From assembly GCA_963812915.1 (NCBI GenBank), contig CAWEXB010000010.1, forward strand, positions 1-64,000: a stretch of 64,000 bases of DNA, given 5' to 3'. Positions 28,031 to 35,228 of the stretch are shown here, in pieces. Position 1 is the stretch's first letter; each line of letters begins with the position of its first letter. Both the position numbers and the translations under genes were made by a program. The notes beneath the pieces were generated by a model. That model had not been told where the DNA came from. It did no database searches and saw nothing but the letters and a program-made list of their open reading frames with translations. The stretch is from JACVRW01 sp963812915 (GTDB taxonomy: Bacteria; Actinomycetota; Thermoleophilia; Solirubrobacterales; Thermoleophilaceae).

Positions 28031-28690
28031 ACTGTCGGCCAGGAACATCAGGGTCGCCTTTACGCGCTTGGACACGTCCTCGGAAGCCGCGAGCCCGAGC
28101 TTCGTGAAGATGGAATTGATGTGCTTCTCGACCGCCCGCTTGGTCAGCACGAGCGATTCGGCGATCGCCGCGTTGCTCTTCCCTTCCGCCATCTCGGCGA
28201 GCACATCGCGCTCACGCGGGGTGAGCTGGGCGAGCGGCGAGTGGTCGGCCCGGGCCCTCGCTTCCACGAGCACCTCGACCACCTTGGGGTCGATCACCGA
28301 ACCGCCGCGCGCGACAGTGTCGATCGCGGATACAAGCTGGCCGCGGTCGTGAATCCGTTCCTTGAGCAGGTAGCCACGGCGATCCGAGCCGTGCTCGAGC
28401 AACGCCAGGACGTACGGCGGCTGTGCGTACTGGCTCACGACGACCACTCCCGTCGACGGGCGGCTCTCACGCAAGTGGTCCGCGAGTCGGATGCCTTCGT
28501 CGGTGTTCGAGGGGGGCATGCGGATGTCGGTCACGACCACGTCGGGCCGATCCCGCTCCACCGCGTCCAGCACAGCCTGGACGTCGCCGTAGGAGGCGAC
28601 CACGTCGACGCTCGGTGAAGCCGCGAGGAGCTGCCGGAGCCCCTCGCGGACGAGCAGGCTGTCCTCGGCAACGACAACGCGGATCGCCAC
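28022..28690 (-). CDS. NarL/LuxR-family response regulator (second)
   Basis: A 222-residue paralogue of the regulator at 26495. The receiver has VAEDSLLVREGL and VVVTDIRMPPSNTDEG (phospho-Asp about residue 54) and the conserved Lys in YLLKERI. The C-terminal LuxR domain reads LTPRERDVLAEMAEGKSNAA, then IAESLVLTKRAVEKHINSIF. There is no adjacent histidine kinase of its own, so it may be an orphan or may share the kinase at 24600. The gene is followed directly by dyad box H and the DUF1269/DUF6325-like operon on the same strand. Confidence 0.85.
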   Translation of the reverse strand: MAIRVVVAEDSLLVREGLRQLLAASPSVDVVASYGDVQAVLDAVERDRPDVVVTDIRMPPSNTDEGIRLADHLRESRPSTGVVVVSQYAQPPYVLALLEHGSDRRGYLLKERIHDRGQLVSAIDTVARGGSVIDPKVVEVLVEARARADHSPLAQLTPRERDVLAEMAEGKSNAAIAESLVLTKRAVEKHINSIFTKLGLAASEDVSKRVKATLMFLADSSP

Positions 28691-28822
28691 GAGGGGGCAC
28701 CATAACCGGCCGCGTCCCTCGCCTTCGCGCCATGGAGGGAGAGCCGTCGCCGGGTCCCGGCTTTAGTTGCCGGCACGACCGACCGATAACAGAGGTAGTT
28801 CCTCCCTCTCCTTCCAGGAACG

Positions 28823-28860
28823 CTGAGGCCCCTCGGGAAGATGGCCCGGCGGGGCCTCAG
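28823..28860 (-). terminator. Hairpin downstream of SMP-30 gene
   Basis: A perfect 10-bp stem, CTGAGGCCCC (28823–28832) with GGGGCCTCAG (28851–28860) and an 18-nt loop, 35 nt past the SMP-30 stop. On the plus strand TTCT follows; on the minus strand there is no T-tract, so termination strength is uncertain. The rest of the gap 28691–28894 shows nothing else. Confidence 0.5.
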
Positions 28861-28894
28861 TTCTAGCCACGCGTCGCGAGCCGGACGTTCCAGG

Positions 28895-29776
28895 CTACGG
28901 CCAACCCGCGCCGGGTGCGGGAGCCGGGGCGGTGAGCAGCCGGCCGGTGCGTGAGCCACCCGTCAGCCGCGCCATGTTGTCGGCCGGGCTGTCCGAAATC
29001 CTCCAGTCCGCTGCCAGCATGAACAGCGTCTTCCCGTCCTCGCCCCCGAGCATGCAAGCGAAGCAGGGCATGTCGAGCTGCACCCGCTCGAGCACCTCGC
29101 CGCCTTCGCGGACCCTGCCGACGAGGTTGTCGCCCATCCGGCCCACACCCGTCCAGATCGCACCTTCGGCGTCCATGCAGATGCCGTCGGGGCCAACGCC
29201 GTCGGCCCAGACCCGCCGGTTCGAGAGGCCTCCGTCGTCGGCGATGTCGAACGCGGTCAGCCTCCCCGCGAAGGACTCCGCGACGATCAGTGTCGAGTTA
29301 TCCCGCGTTACGGCCATCCCGTTGGGGAACGCGATCCCATCGGCCACTCGGCGCACGGATCCATCCCGGGTAACCAGAGCGATTATTCCGGGGGGCTTCC
29401 CCTCACCAGGCTCGAAGTCGCAGCCGCCGTTGACGTAGATGTTGCCGCGGCCGTCGACGACGATCTCGTTGAAGCCGTTCACCCCCAAGCCGCTCAGGTC
29501 GGCGTGCCGCACCATCGAACCGTCGGGCTCCCTGCGCATTAGCCCTTGCCCCGTCACCAGGATGCGACCGTCGCGCAGCCAGTCGATCGACCATCCGAGG
29601 CCCGGCGAGCCCTTGCCAACGACCTCGGCGTTGCCCTCGAGGTCGACGGCGACGATCTCCTCAGTGCCCCAGTTGGCGAACCACAGGCGGTTCTCGTGCC
29701 AACGAGGCGACTCGCCGATCACAAGACCCGTCAGCAGCGGCCTCGCCTCGAGCGTCGAAGTTTCGTGGGACGACAT
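28895..29776 (-). CDS. SMP-30/gluconolactonase family protein
   Basis: A 293-residue six-bladed beta-propeller hydrolase that should open a sugar or other lactone with a divalent cation. The metal-site Glu is in GLVIGESPRWHENRLWFANW (about residue 22). Later conserved blocks are GWSIDWLRDGRILVTGQG, the Asn/Asp region with IYVNGGCDFEP, and GVGPDGICMDAEGAIW (catalytic Asp about 204). The ATG at 29776 has AGGAGG about 6 nt upstream. Its promoter region carries two direct repeats of ACCGTMTAGTACT, likely operators. It may serve sugar lactone or aromatic-compound catabolism; the neighbours do not specify which. Confidence 0.85.
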   Translation of the reverse strand: MSSHETSTLEARPLLTGLVIGESPRWHENRLWFANWGTEEIVAVDLEGNAEVVGKGSPGLGWSIDWLRDGRILVTGQGLMRREPDGSMVRHADLSGLGVNGFNEIVVDGRGNIYVNGGCDFEPGEGKPPGIIALVTRDGSVRRVADGIAFPNGMAVTRDNSTLIVAESFAGRLTAFDIADDGGLSNRRVWADGVGPDGICMDAEGAIWTGVGRMGDNLVGRVREGGEVLERVQLDMPCFACMLGGEDGKTLFMLAADWRISDSPADNMARLTGGSRTGRLLTAPAPAPGAGWP

Positions 29777-29815
29777 GCGGACCTCCTAGGGGGCGGCGTG
29801 GGGTGGCGGTGAAAA

Positions 29816-29854
29816 CTAGACCGTATAGTACTCCAAACGGAACCGTCTAGTACT
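29816..29854. promoter_or_regulatory. Direct-repeat operator upstream of SMP-30 gene
   Basis: ACCGTATAGTACT at 29820–29832 and ACCGTCTAGTACT at 29842–29854 are 22 bp apart, two helical turns. CTAGACCGT (29816–29824) recurs at 32036–32044, upstream of the TetR gene. The site lies 40–78 nt before the SMP-30 ATG and would overlap its promoter, suggesting repression by a dimeric regulator. Confidence 0.5.
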
Positions 29855-29871
29855 GCGCGCTCGAATCGCTC

Positions 29872-29907
29872 GAAGGATTTGGGGGTTCATAGACCCCCGA
29901 ATCCTTC
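29872..29907. other. Strong hairpin in SMP-30/30083 intergenic region
   Basis: GAAGGATT-T-GGGGGT pairs with ACCCCC-G-AATCCTTC around a TCATAG loop: 14 paired positions with one mismatch. It lies in the 306-nt divergent gap 29777–30082. It could be a terminator or attenuator. No tRNA fold can be built around it, and nothing else is seen in 29908–30070 apart from the ribosome binding site of the next gene. Confidence 0.45.
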
Positions 29908-30082
29908 AGACGACGCGTGACTAGCCTGTAGGCGCCGTTTCTCGGCCGGTACGAGCCCTGCCTCCCCGATGCCCTCGGGCCCGTAAGGGGAATTCCGGAT
30001 AGACGCCGGTGCGACCGGGCGTCAAGGTGAGCCCTTCCAGAACTCACTGAAAGCACATGCCTCCACAAGGAGCAACCCGCGG

Positions 30083-30334
30083 ATGATTCTGACGGAACTT
30101 TCGACATCTCTGACGGCTTTTGCGGGCGGGTGGTGGATCCTGTCCGGGCCACTGTTCTGGCTCGTGCTCATCGTCGGCATCGTGTTCCTGCTACGCGCCC
30201 GCGGTGGACGCTCGCCCTGGACGGGCGACGGTCGGGAATCCGGGATCGACGTACTCGAGCGGCGCTTCGCCGAAGGTGAGCTGAGTCTCGAGGAGTACCG
30301 CGAGCGACGCTCGGTCCTCGAGGAGAAGCGCTGA
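30083..30334 (+). CDS. Small SHOCT-domain membrane protein
   Basis: An 83-residue protein with one or two hydrophobic segments (about residues 12–38, WWILSGPLFWLVLIVGIVFLL) and a basic stop-transfer region. The C-terminal SHOCT motif is IDVLERRFAEGELSLEEYRE. AAGGAG lies about 11 nt before the ATG. This is a common actinobacterial architecture with unknown function, perhaps anchoring partner proteins at the membrane. It stands alone, with a long hairpin-containing leader upstream and an operator-like cluster downstream. Confidence 0.78.
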   Translation: MILTELSTSLTAFAGGWWILSGPLFWLVLIVGIVFLLRARGGRSPWTGDGRESGIDVLERRFAEGELSLEEYRERRSVLEEKR

Positions 30335-30399
30335 CGTCTCCACCGTCGGCGCGAGATCCGTACCAGCCCGACGCCCGCCAGACAGCGGCCAAAGGATGG

Positions 30400-30489
30400 G
30401 TACGGCTAGCCGTACTCCCCTATGGCTCTCGGTACGGCTAGCCGAACCGTGGTCGGGCGGGAGACCGACTCGCAGAGGCCGGCTAGCCG
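30400..30489. promoter_or_regulatory. Three CGGCTAGCCG palindromes upstream of sigma factor gene
   Basis: The perfect 10-bp palindrome CGGCTAGCCG occurs at 30403–30412, 30435–30444 and 30480–30489. The first is part of a perfect 16-bp palindrome (GTACGGCTAGCCGTAC, 30400–30415) and the second of a near-perfect one (30432–30447). Spacings are 32 and 45 bp. This looks like a multi-site operator. The gap 30335–30650 shows no other feature. Confidence 0.55.
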
Positions 30490-30509
30490 CCTTGTGGCGG
30501 CGAACCCAA

Positions 30510-31388
30510 GTGGAACCCTCACGTGGTGCCGATCGAACAGCCGGTCTCTCATTTCGACGTCCACAGGAAGTACGGCCCTCGCGCGGTCGAGCGTCGTCCT
30601 CAGCCAGCGGCATCTTCGGCCGCGCCGAGGCGCGACGGCTCGACGACGTCCGAGGGACCCGATCGGCGGTTGCTCGAGCCTGCGGAGGCGATGAGGACGC
30701 CTTCCGCCGCCTCGTCGAGCCGCACCGCCCGGCGCTTCACGCGCATTGCTACCGGATGCTCGGCTCGCAGCACGATGCGGAGGATGCGCTCCAGAACACC
30801 CTCCTGCGGGCCTGGCGGGCGTTACCCAAGTTCCGGGGCAGAAGCTCGCTTCGCCCGTGGCTGTACCGGATCGCGACCAACGTCTGCCTCGACGCGATCG
30901 CCCGGCGTCCCAAGCGCGTGCTGCCGATCGACCACGGACCGGCCGCGGCTCCCGGCGACGCCCCCGACAGTCCGCTGTCGGCCGCTGTGCGGATCGAGCC
31001 CTACCCGGACGAAATGCTCGGCAGCGCGGATGGTGACTGGGCGCCCGAGGCTCGCTACGAGCGGCGCGAGGCCCTGGAGCTCGCCTTCATGGCCGCGCTG
31101 CAGCACCTCCCAGCCCGCCAGCGGGTCGTGCTCATCCTCCGCGACGCGCTCGGCTTCTCCGCGAGGGAGGTGGCGGACTCGCTCGACACCACGGTCGCCT
31201 CGGTCAACGGAGCGGTCCTCCGCGCGCGCCGGGCGGCCGCCGAGCGGTTGCCGGAGCCCAGCCAGCAAGCGACCCTGCGGACGCTCGGCGACCGGCGGCT
31301 GCGAGAGATCGTCGAACGTTTCGCCGATGCCTTCGAGCGGGGCGAGATCGACGCGGTCGTCGCCCTGCTGGCCGAGGATGCGACCTAG
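30510..31388 (+). CDS. ECF-type RNA polymerase sigma factor, C-terminally truncated
   Basis: Sigma-70 family, ECF type of the group that normally carries a C-terminal SnoaL-like domain. Region 2 starts at GDEDAFRRLVEPHRPALHAH then CYRMLGSQHDAEDALQNTLL (about 30690–30810); region 4 is LPARQRVVLILRDALGFSAR, then EVADSLDTTVASVNGAVLRA. The start of the SnoaL-like domain is present (RFADAFERGEIDAVVALLAE) but the frame stops right after it, so about 100 residues are missing. The start is unresolved: the homologous part begins near 30660 with no in-frame start nearby, so either the GTG at 30510 is used or an indel lies near 30680. Loss of the SnoaL domain could change or destroy activity. Confidence 0.65.
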   Translation: MEPSRGADRTAGLSFRRPQEVRPSRGRASSSASGIFGRAEARRLDDVRGTRSAVARACGGDEDAFRRLVEPHRPALHAHCYRMLGSQHDAEDALQNTLLRAWRALPKFRGRSSLRPWLYRIATNVCLDAIARRPKRVLPIDHGPAAAPGDAPDSPLSAAVRIEPYPDEMLGSADGDWAPEARYERREALELAFMAALQHLPARQRVVLILRDALGFSAREVADSLDTTVASVNGAVLRARRAAAERLPEPSQQATLRTLGDRRLREIVERFADAFERGEIDAVVALLAEDAT

Positions 31389-31416
31389 CCGTGCTACCCG
31401 CGGCAGGTCGTCCGGC

Positions 31417-31938
31417 CTACGCGGCCGAGCTGGCGGGTTGAACGGGCAGGTCGTAGTCGCGCCGGACGCTCGAGCCGATCCGGGAGACGTCGGTTCCGTA
31501 AATGTGGATCGAGATCGCGGTGCGGGCGCCCGCGTTGCGAACGCGGTGGATGTCGCCGGGCGGCGCGAACCCGCTCACGTCGCCCGTCGCGTTCACTCCG
31601 TACCCCGCCTCGACGAGACACTCGCCCTTCTGGTCCAGCTTGAACAGCTCCTCGTACTCCATGCCCTGGATGACTCCGAACACGCACCAGGTCACGTGAT
31701 CATGGATGCGCGTCACCTGTCCCGGGCGCCAGACCAGCGCGACGATCGAGAAGCTGCCGTCGGGCTCCGAGTAGAGCACGTGGCTCCGGTAGGTCTCGGG
31801 GTCCCCGGTCCGTTGGTCTGGGGTGAGGATGCTTGGCGCGGGGAGGTGCCGCTCCAGCTCGGACGCTACGAGTTGGGCCGTCTCCTGCCAGCCGGCGCGC
31901 TTGCCCACCGCTATTACGGACGGCGGCTGCGAGCTCAT
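31417..31938 (-). CDS. Cysteine dioxygenase-like cupin protein
   Basis: A 173-residue cupin related to type I cysteine dioxygenase / 3-mercaptopropionate dioxygenase. The iron ligands are the two His of VTRIHDHVTWCVFGVIQGME (about residues 79 and 81) and the His in GFAPPGDIHRVRNAG (about 131). These enzymes add O2 to the thiol of cysteine or a related compound to give a sulfinic acid. The ATG at 31938 is followed by MSSQPPSVIA and no signal peptide, so it is cytoplasmic. It is divergent from the TetR regulator, which may control it. The exact thiol substrate cannot be told from sequence. Confidence 0.82.
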   Translation of the reverse strand: MSSQPPSVIAVGKRAGWQETAQLVASELERHLPAPSILTPDQRTGDPETYRSHVLYSEPDGSFSIVALVWRPGQVTRIHDHVTWCVFGVIQGMEYEELFKLDQKGECLVEAGYGVNATGDVSGFAPPGDIHRVRNAGARTAISIHIYGTDVSRIGSSVRRDYDLPVQPASSAA

Positions 31939-32130
31939 CCAGCCCAGGCGAAGCGGGCGCCGCAGGATCGATGCCTGGTTTGCGTGGAAGCCTGTTCGAT
32001 TGTCCCTGGCTGATCATGACCTAAGCCTTGCCTACCTAGACCGTCAATCCGCCGAAAACTCATCGCCGGTACACGAAGGACGTCGCAGAGCCGGAATTCA
32101 TTCCCGTACGGGCGCGTATAGTCGGCAATC

Positions 32131-32709
32131 ATGGCTCGCGCAAGATCACGAACGCGGCTAAGCCGGGAGGACTGGATCGAGGCGGCGCTGCAGGCGCTCG
32201 CCGACGGCGGGCCGCGGGAGGTAGCGGTCGAGCGACTCGCCGCCCGGCTCGGGGCGACCAAGGGCAGCTTCTATTTGGCACTTCGCGGACCGGAAGGAGC
32301 TCATCTCCGAGGCGCTTGCGACCTGGGAGCGGGAGGCGACCGACGCGCTGATCGAGGAGCTGCGGGAGGTCGCCGACCCCGTCGAACGCCTGCAAGCGGG
32401 GATGGTCGCGGGGACCGAGCTTGAGAGGAGGAGGAGCACCCCGACGTGCGCCTGCTCCCCTCGGCGTCCGACCCGGTCGTCGGCGACGTGGTCAGGCGCG
32501 TGCAGCGCAAGCGGCTCGACTTCCTCGCCGAGGTCTTCCGCGACGCCGGGTTCCCGCCGGCCGAGTCGCGGCTCCGGGCGCGCCTGGCCTACAGCCTCTA
32601 CCTCGGTTGGTTCATGCAGCGCTTGGTCGAGGGCTCGGAGCGCGCGACGCCGAGGGAACGCGCGGCGTACCAGCGGCGAGCCATCGAGATCCTCACGGCC
32701 CGGAGCTGA
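32131..32709 (+). CDS. TetR-family transcriptional regulator, two frameshifts
   Basis: About 192 residues after correction. The N-terminal helix-turn-helix (REDWIEAALQALADGGPREV, then AARLGATKGSFY) is in the first frame. Near 32277 the frame shifts and the expected WHFADRKELISEALATWE stretch continues in the second. A further indel near 32430 leads to the third, which ends with FLAEVFRDAGFPPAESRLRA and YLGWFMQRLVEG and stops at 32709. The ligand-binding domain resembles TetR proteins with a YsiA-like C-terminus. CTAGACCGT at 32036–32044, also present in the SMP-30 operator, lies in its promoter region, so autoregulation and control of 28895–29776 are possible. Confidence 0.75.
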
Positions 32710-32758
32710 CCCCCTTTCGATGCGGCGTTCCTCGTGATGCACGAGGCGGCGAGGAGCA

Positions 32759-33583
32759 TCAACGTCTCGCGAGGTCGCCGTAGAAGGTGCGCGGACGCGT
32801 CCGCACGAGCCGGACCTTGCCCGCCGCTGTTCGGATTTCGACGGTCGCAGGCGTGCGCATGTCGTGCGTCGTGCGCCCGTCGACCTCGACGACCAGCGGC
32901 GCGCTGCGCGCGGCGGTCTCGATCCGGATCGTGTCGCCGCCGTCGAGGACCATCGACCGCAGCGGGGTGCCCTGCGCCGCCAGCGGCGTGAGCACGATGG
33001 CGTCGAGGGTCGGCGACACCGCCGGACCGCCCGCCTCGACGTTGTAGGCCGTCGATCCGGTGGGCGACGATATGACGAGCCCGTCGCCGGTGACGTCGAG
33101 GACCGGCTCGCCGCTCACCTCCACGTGCAGCCGGGCGGTGCCGAAGCCCGCGCGCCGGGAGATCACGACGTCGTTGAACGCGACAACGGTATGCCGTTCC
33201 TGTGTCCGCGTGGTCGCGACGAGCGCCGTCCGTTCGTCGACCCGCGCCTCGCCTCGGGCGATGCGATCGAGCGCCGACCCGAGCTCGTGGCCGTCGATGT
33301 CCGCAAGGAACCCGACGTGCCCGAAGTTGACGCCGAGCACGGGCGAGTGGTGCACCAACGCGAGCTGCAGCGCGCGCAGGATCGTCCCGTCGCCCCCGAG
33401 CGCTATCACGAGTCCGTACCCCTCGTTCGGCTCGTCCGTCCGGTCCGTCGTGCCGAGGTCGGCAACCCGTAGCCCGCGGTCGTTCGCCCATGCCTCGATG
33501 GCAAGCAGCTGAGGCTCGCAGTCGCCGGACGGGTTCGCGAGCACTCCGACGGCGGAGGTGGTTTCAAGCGTGAGTGGTGGCAT
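32759..33583 (-). CDS. nadK: NAD kinase
   Basis: A 274-residue ATP-dependent NAD kinase, the only route to NADP in most bacteria. Diagnostic motifs are GGDGTILRAL (about residues 64–73, with the catalytic Asp), NFGHVGFLADID, the NDVVISR block (about 136) and the glycine-rich GDGLVISSPTGSTAY (about 165). The ATG at 33583 gives an N-terminus of normal length for the family. It stands alone between the TetR gene and a small membrane-protein gene. A short-type NadK without the usual C-terminal extension, and with no frameshift. Confidence 0.92.
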   Translation of the reverse strand: MPPLTLETTSAVGVLANPSGDCEPQLLAIEAWANDRGLRVADLGTTDRTDEPNEGYGLVIALGGDGTILRALQLALVHHSPVLGVNFGHVGFLADIDGHELGSALDRIARGEARVDERTALVATTRTQERHTVVAFNDVVISRRAGFGTARLHVEVSGEPVLDVTGDGLVISSPTGSTAYNVEAGGPAVSPTLDAIVLTPLAAQGTPLRSMVLDGGDTIRIETAARSAPLVVEVDGRTTHDMRTPATVEIRTAAGKVRLVRTRPRTFYGDLARR

Positions 33584-33656
33584 GGCCTCAAACGACCGAT
33601 GGCCGCAATGCTCGCATCAGAGTGGCACGTGCCGGCGGTGGGTGGTTTGTCGAGTG

Positions 33657-33906
33657 TCACCACCACCACGGGAACGGGAAGACGGCCACGACAACCACGA
33701 GGAGCCACACCACCACCATCCACAGCATGGAGTTGAATCCCATGAGGTCGCCGCGGCGGCGAGGCTTCGGCCGGAGGTGGTACCAGCGCCGTCCGCGGTC
33801 GTCGGTGGCTTCGTCGTCTTCACTGTGCGGACTGGCGATTTGGTGCTCCCCGATGACCCGAGCATCCCCGCGGACCGCCTTGCGCGGCTTCTTGCGGGTT
33901 CGACAT
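33657..33906 (-). CDS. Small single-helix membrane protein, probable frameshift
   Basis: From an ATG at 33906 with GGAGGGAG a few bases upstream, one indel within the first ten codons would give a protein of about 83 residues. It has a basic, polar N-terminal part (RGDARVIGEHQIASPHSEDD; DDRGRRWYHLRPKPRRRGD) followed by an ATG at 33743 and a very hydrophobic end, MLWMVVVWLLVVVAVFPFP, finishing in three Trp residues. The 28-codon frame 33743–33657 alone encodes a 27-residue hydrophobic peptide. The coding evidence is the sensible composition of this frame only. No family recognised. Confidence 0.4.
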
Positions 33907-33982
33907 GAGGTCTCCCTCCTTCGCTTTGGTTCGGCGACGGGCGAAGCCTGATCGCCTCGTCTGCCTGTCGCGCCCGTGACGA

Positions 33983-34064
33983 CCCTGGTCTGCTCCCCGG
34001 GCTCTAGATCCCGTTGTCGCCCGGGGAGCGCGCGGGATGGGAGGGCCCGGGGTTCGGACCAGGG
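33983..34064. other. Nested inverted repeats, possible structured RNA or operator
   Basis: An inner perfect 11-bp repeat, GCTCCCCGGGC (33992–34002) with GCCCGGGGAGC (34019–34029), encloses 16 nt containing TCTAGA. An outer 8-bp repeat, CCCTGGTC (33983–33990) with GACCAGGG (34057–34064), surrounds it. It lies in the gap 33907–34132 ahead of the VOC gene. Confidence 0.45.
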
Positions 34065-34132
34065 ACTACACGGGCGCGAACCGGAGCACGGACGTGCGAC
34101 TCTCCTGCTGACAGCGATAGATGGAGGTCACC

Positions 34133-34611
34133 ATGGCCAGGACCGACACAGGCAGTAGCAGGCCGACGGAGATGCCCGAAATCGGGACGGTCGCCATGAA
34201 GCTCGAGGTCGTGACGTTGCCGGTCTCCGATGTCGATCGGGCAAAGAGCTTCTACCAGAGCCTCGGATGGCGGCTGGACGCCGACCTCGTCCTCGGCGAC
34301 AGCATCCGGGCGGTCCAGCTGACGCCTCCGCACTCGTCGTGCTCGATTTCCTTTGGGAAGGGCCTCACCACTGCCGAGCCTGGCTCCACTCAGCGGTTCG
34401 AGCTGGTCGTCTCCGACATCGATGCGGCGCGTGAGGACCTCATCAGCCGCGGCGTCGAGGTGAGCGAGCTGTTCCACCTTGACGGCGGCGATCTTGGCCG
34501 GGCCCGGACCCGGAACGTCGCTCCTACCTGACCTACGCCTCGTTCAGCGACCCGGATGGCAACGGGTGGCTGCTCCAGGAGGTCAAGGAGCGGCTTCCGG
34601 GCCGGGAGTAG
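34133..34611 (+). CDS. VOC (glyoxalase/bleomycin resistance) family protein, one frameshift
   Basis: About 158 residues after correction. The protein begins with a short polar tail, then the first beta-alpha-beta unit (KLEVVTLPVSDVDRAKSFYQ, SLGWRLDADLVLGDS) and QRFELVVSDIDAAREDLISR. Near 34500 the frame breaks; the family's usual end (YASFSDPDGNGWLLQEVKER) is in another frame and stops at 34611. GGAGG lies about 6 nt before the ATG at 34133. VOC proteins bind a metal and act as lyases, dioxygenases or antibiotic-binding proteins; which applies here is unknown. The next gene starts 10 nt downstream, so they are probably co-transcribed. Confidence 0.72.
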
Positions 34612-34621
34612 GAGGACTGAG

Positions 34622-35059
34622 ATGGACGGCACCATCGACGCCAGCCCTTCCAACAACGGCCGGGGTTCCGAAGCGTGGTCGGGGTCCTGGACGCATTTCA
34701 GCGTCGACCGTCGTAGCCCGAGCTACTGCCGGGTCACTTTCGACCACCGTCCGATCAACACGATCACTGCGATGACCGTGTCGGAGCTCGCCGAGCTCGT
34801 CGGCCTGATCGAGCAGGATCCGGACCTCAACGTCGTCGTATTCGACAGCGCCAACCCCGATTTCTACCTCGCCCACTACGACGTGGAAGAACGACCCGGC
34901 AGGACCGCAGCACTGGGCGTCGGTCCGACCGGACTGCCTGCATGGATCGACGTCCTCGTCCGGCTGGCACGTGCCCCGGTGGTCAGCGTCGCCTCGATCC
35001 GGGGACGTGCCCGCGGCGCCGGAAGCGAGTTCGTTCCGACCGCCGAACCGAGCAGCTGA
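34622..35059 (+). pseudogene. Enoyl-CoA hydratase/isomerase remnant (N-terminal half)
   Basis: A 145-residue frame matching the N-terminal half of crotonase-fold proteins: VTFDHRPINTITAMTVSELA, NVVVFDSANPDFYLAHYDVE and APVVSVASIRGRARGAGSEF. The last is the block before the oxyanion-hole region that normally reads on into a catalytic LACDLR-like motif. Instead it stops after PTAEPSS. A different frame just downstream (to 35145) encodes a C-terminal-like tail (LKKWVCDVFGGTPTDEYEAK), possibly from another protein. So either a deletion joined two gene ends or the middle of the gene was lost. Confidence 0.55.
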
Positions 35060-35228
35060 AGAAGTGGGTGTGCGACGTTTTCGGCGGTACCCCGACCGAC
35101 GAGTACGAAGCCAAGGTCCTGGCCGGGCGACCGCGTGCGGAGTGAGATCACGCCCGGGTGCGAGGCTGCCCCCCACCCGTCCCAAGGCAACCGTCGCCAC
35201 CTGCACGGGGCGGGCGACCTCGCCTGTG

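Noticed and set aside
29872..29907. tRNA T-arm/partial tRNA
   Set aside because: A GGGGGTTC-ATAG-ACCCCC stem resembles a T-arm, but no acceptor, D or anticodon arms can be built around it.
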